5,568 nt of DNA from the NCBI GenBank assembly GCA_024689525.1, contig JAILDI010000008.1, forward strand, positions 1 to 5,568. Direction: 5' to 3'. The number at the start of each line of letters is the position of its first letter. Position 1 is the stretch's first letter. This document shows positions 5,539 through 5,568 of this stretch, piece after piece. A model generated the notes under the pieces. That model was not told where the DNA came from. It did not search any database and saw only the letters and a list, made by a program, of their open reading frames with translations. The position numbers and the translations under genes are program-made. The DNA comes from Bacteroidales bacterium (GTDB lineage Bacteria > Bacteroidota > Bacteroidia > Bacteroidales > UBA932).

Positions 5539-5568
5539 TTAGCAGTACATGCCGCCGTTGACGGGAAT
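5539..5568 (-). CDS. C-terminal end of a probable short-chain dehydrogenase/reductase (partial)
   Basis: Only nine codons and the TAA stop (5541-5539) are inside the window, reading IPVNGGMYC. The ending V[ND]GGM(Y) is characteristic of classical short-chain dehydrogenases/reductases such as FabG-like 3-oxoacyl-ACP reductases, where it follows a 'TGQ' strand. The catalytic Tyr-x-x-x-Lys and the nucleotide-binding glycines would lie beyond the edge, so the substrate cannot be inferred. The gene converges on the operon with 10 bp between the stops and no obvious terminator between them. Confidence 0.6.
   Translation of the reverse strand: MPVNGGMYC

Noticed and set aside
1..5568. CRISPR arrays, tRNA, rRNA or transposase genes
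   Set aside because: No spaced direct repeats of suitable length, no cloverleaf-like sequence and no transposase motif were seen on either strand.

Overview
The window most likely comes from a member of the Bacteroidota, probably order Bacteroidales. Three things point there. A textbook Bacteroidota promoter (TTTG, 20 bp, TATATTTG) lies upstream of the main operon. The genes start without Shine-Dalgarno motifs. The left edge carries the C-terminus of an FtsX/MacB-type ABC permease of the style common in that phylum. GC content is moderate and neighbouring genes are tightly packed.

Left part (1-1258): a minus-strand permease remnant (64 to about 393-402) keeps only the last ~110 residues. It meets, head to head and with no intergenic space, a plus-strand gene for an unrecognised 163-aa single-pass membrane protein (412-903). 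A palindromic repeat of the GTCATTCTGAG..CGAAGAATCT type abuts the permease stop codon. Between 904 and 1005 there is no gene. That stretch and the next few bases hold two related hairpins (930-959 and 979-1014), whose outer arms form a perfect 14-bp inverted repeat. The second hairpin supplies the stop codon of a small minus-strand gene (1006-1185, 59 aa). Bases 1186-1258 are the divergent intergenic region with the operon promoter.

Main part (1259-5528): a compact plus-strand operon of five genes with spacings of 15, 5, 12 and -4 bp. It encodes (i) a 256-aa lipoprotein with an internally duplicated beta-barrel-like domain; (ii-iv) three inner-membrane proteins that share an N-terminal CxxC...CxxC zinc ribbon, a Pro/Ala/Gln linker and one or two membrane segments, with very different C-terminal parts (a two-TM protein of 259 aa, a minimal 88-aa protein with almost nothing after the TM, and a 771-aa protein with a large periplasmic ectodomain); and (v) a 35-aa mini-lipoprotein whose start overlaps the stop of the 771-aa gene.

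I infer an envelope-spanning system: cytoplasmic zinc ribbons, membrane anchors, a large periplasmic domain, and lipoproteins at both ends of the operon. No enzyme is recognisable in it and I do not assign a function. The right edge (5539-5568) holds the last nine codons of a convergent minus-strand gene, probably a short-chain dehydrogenase/reductase.
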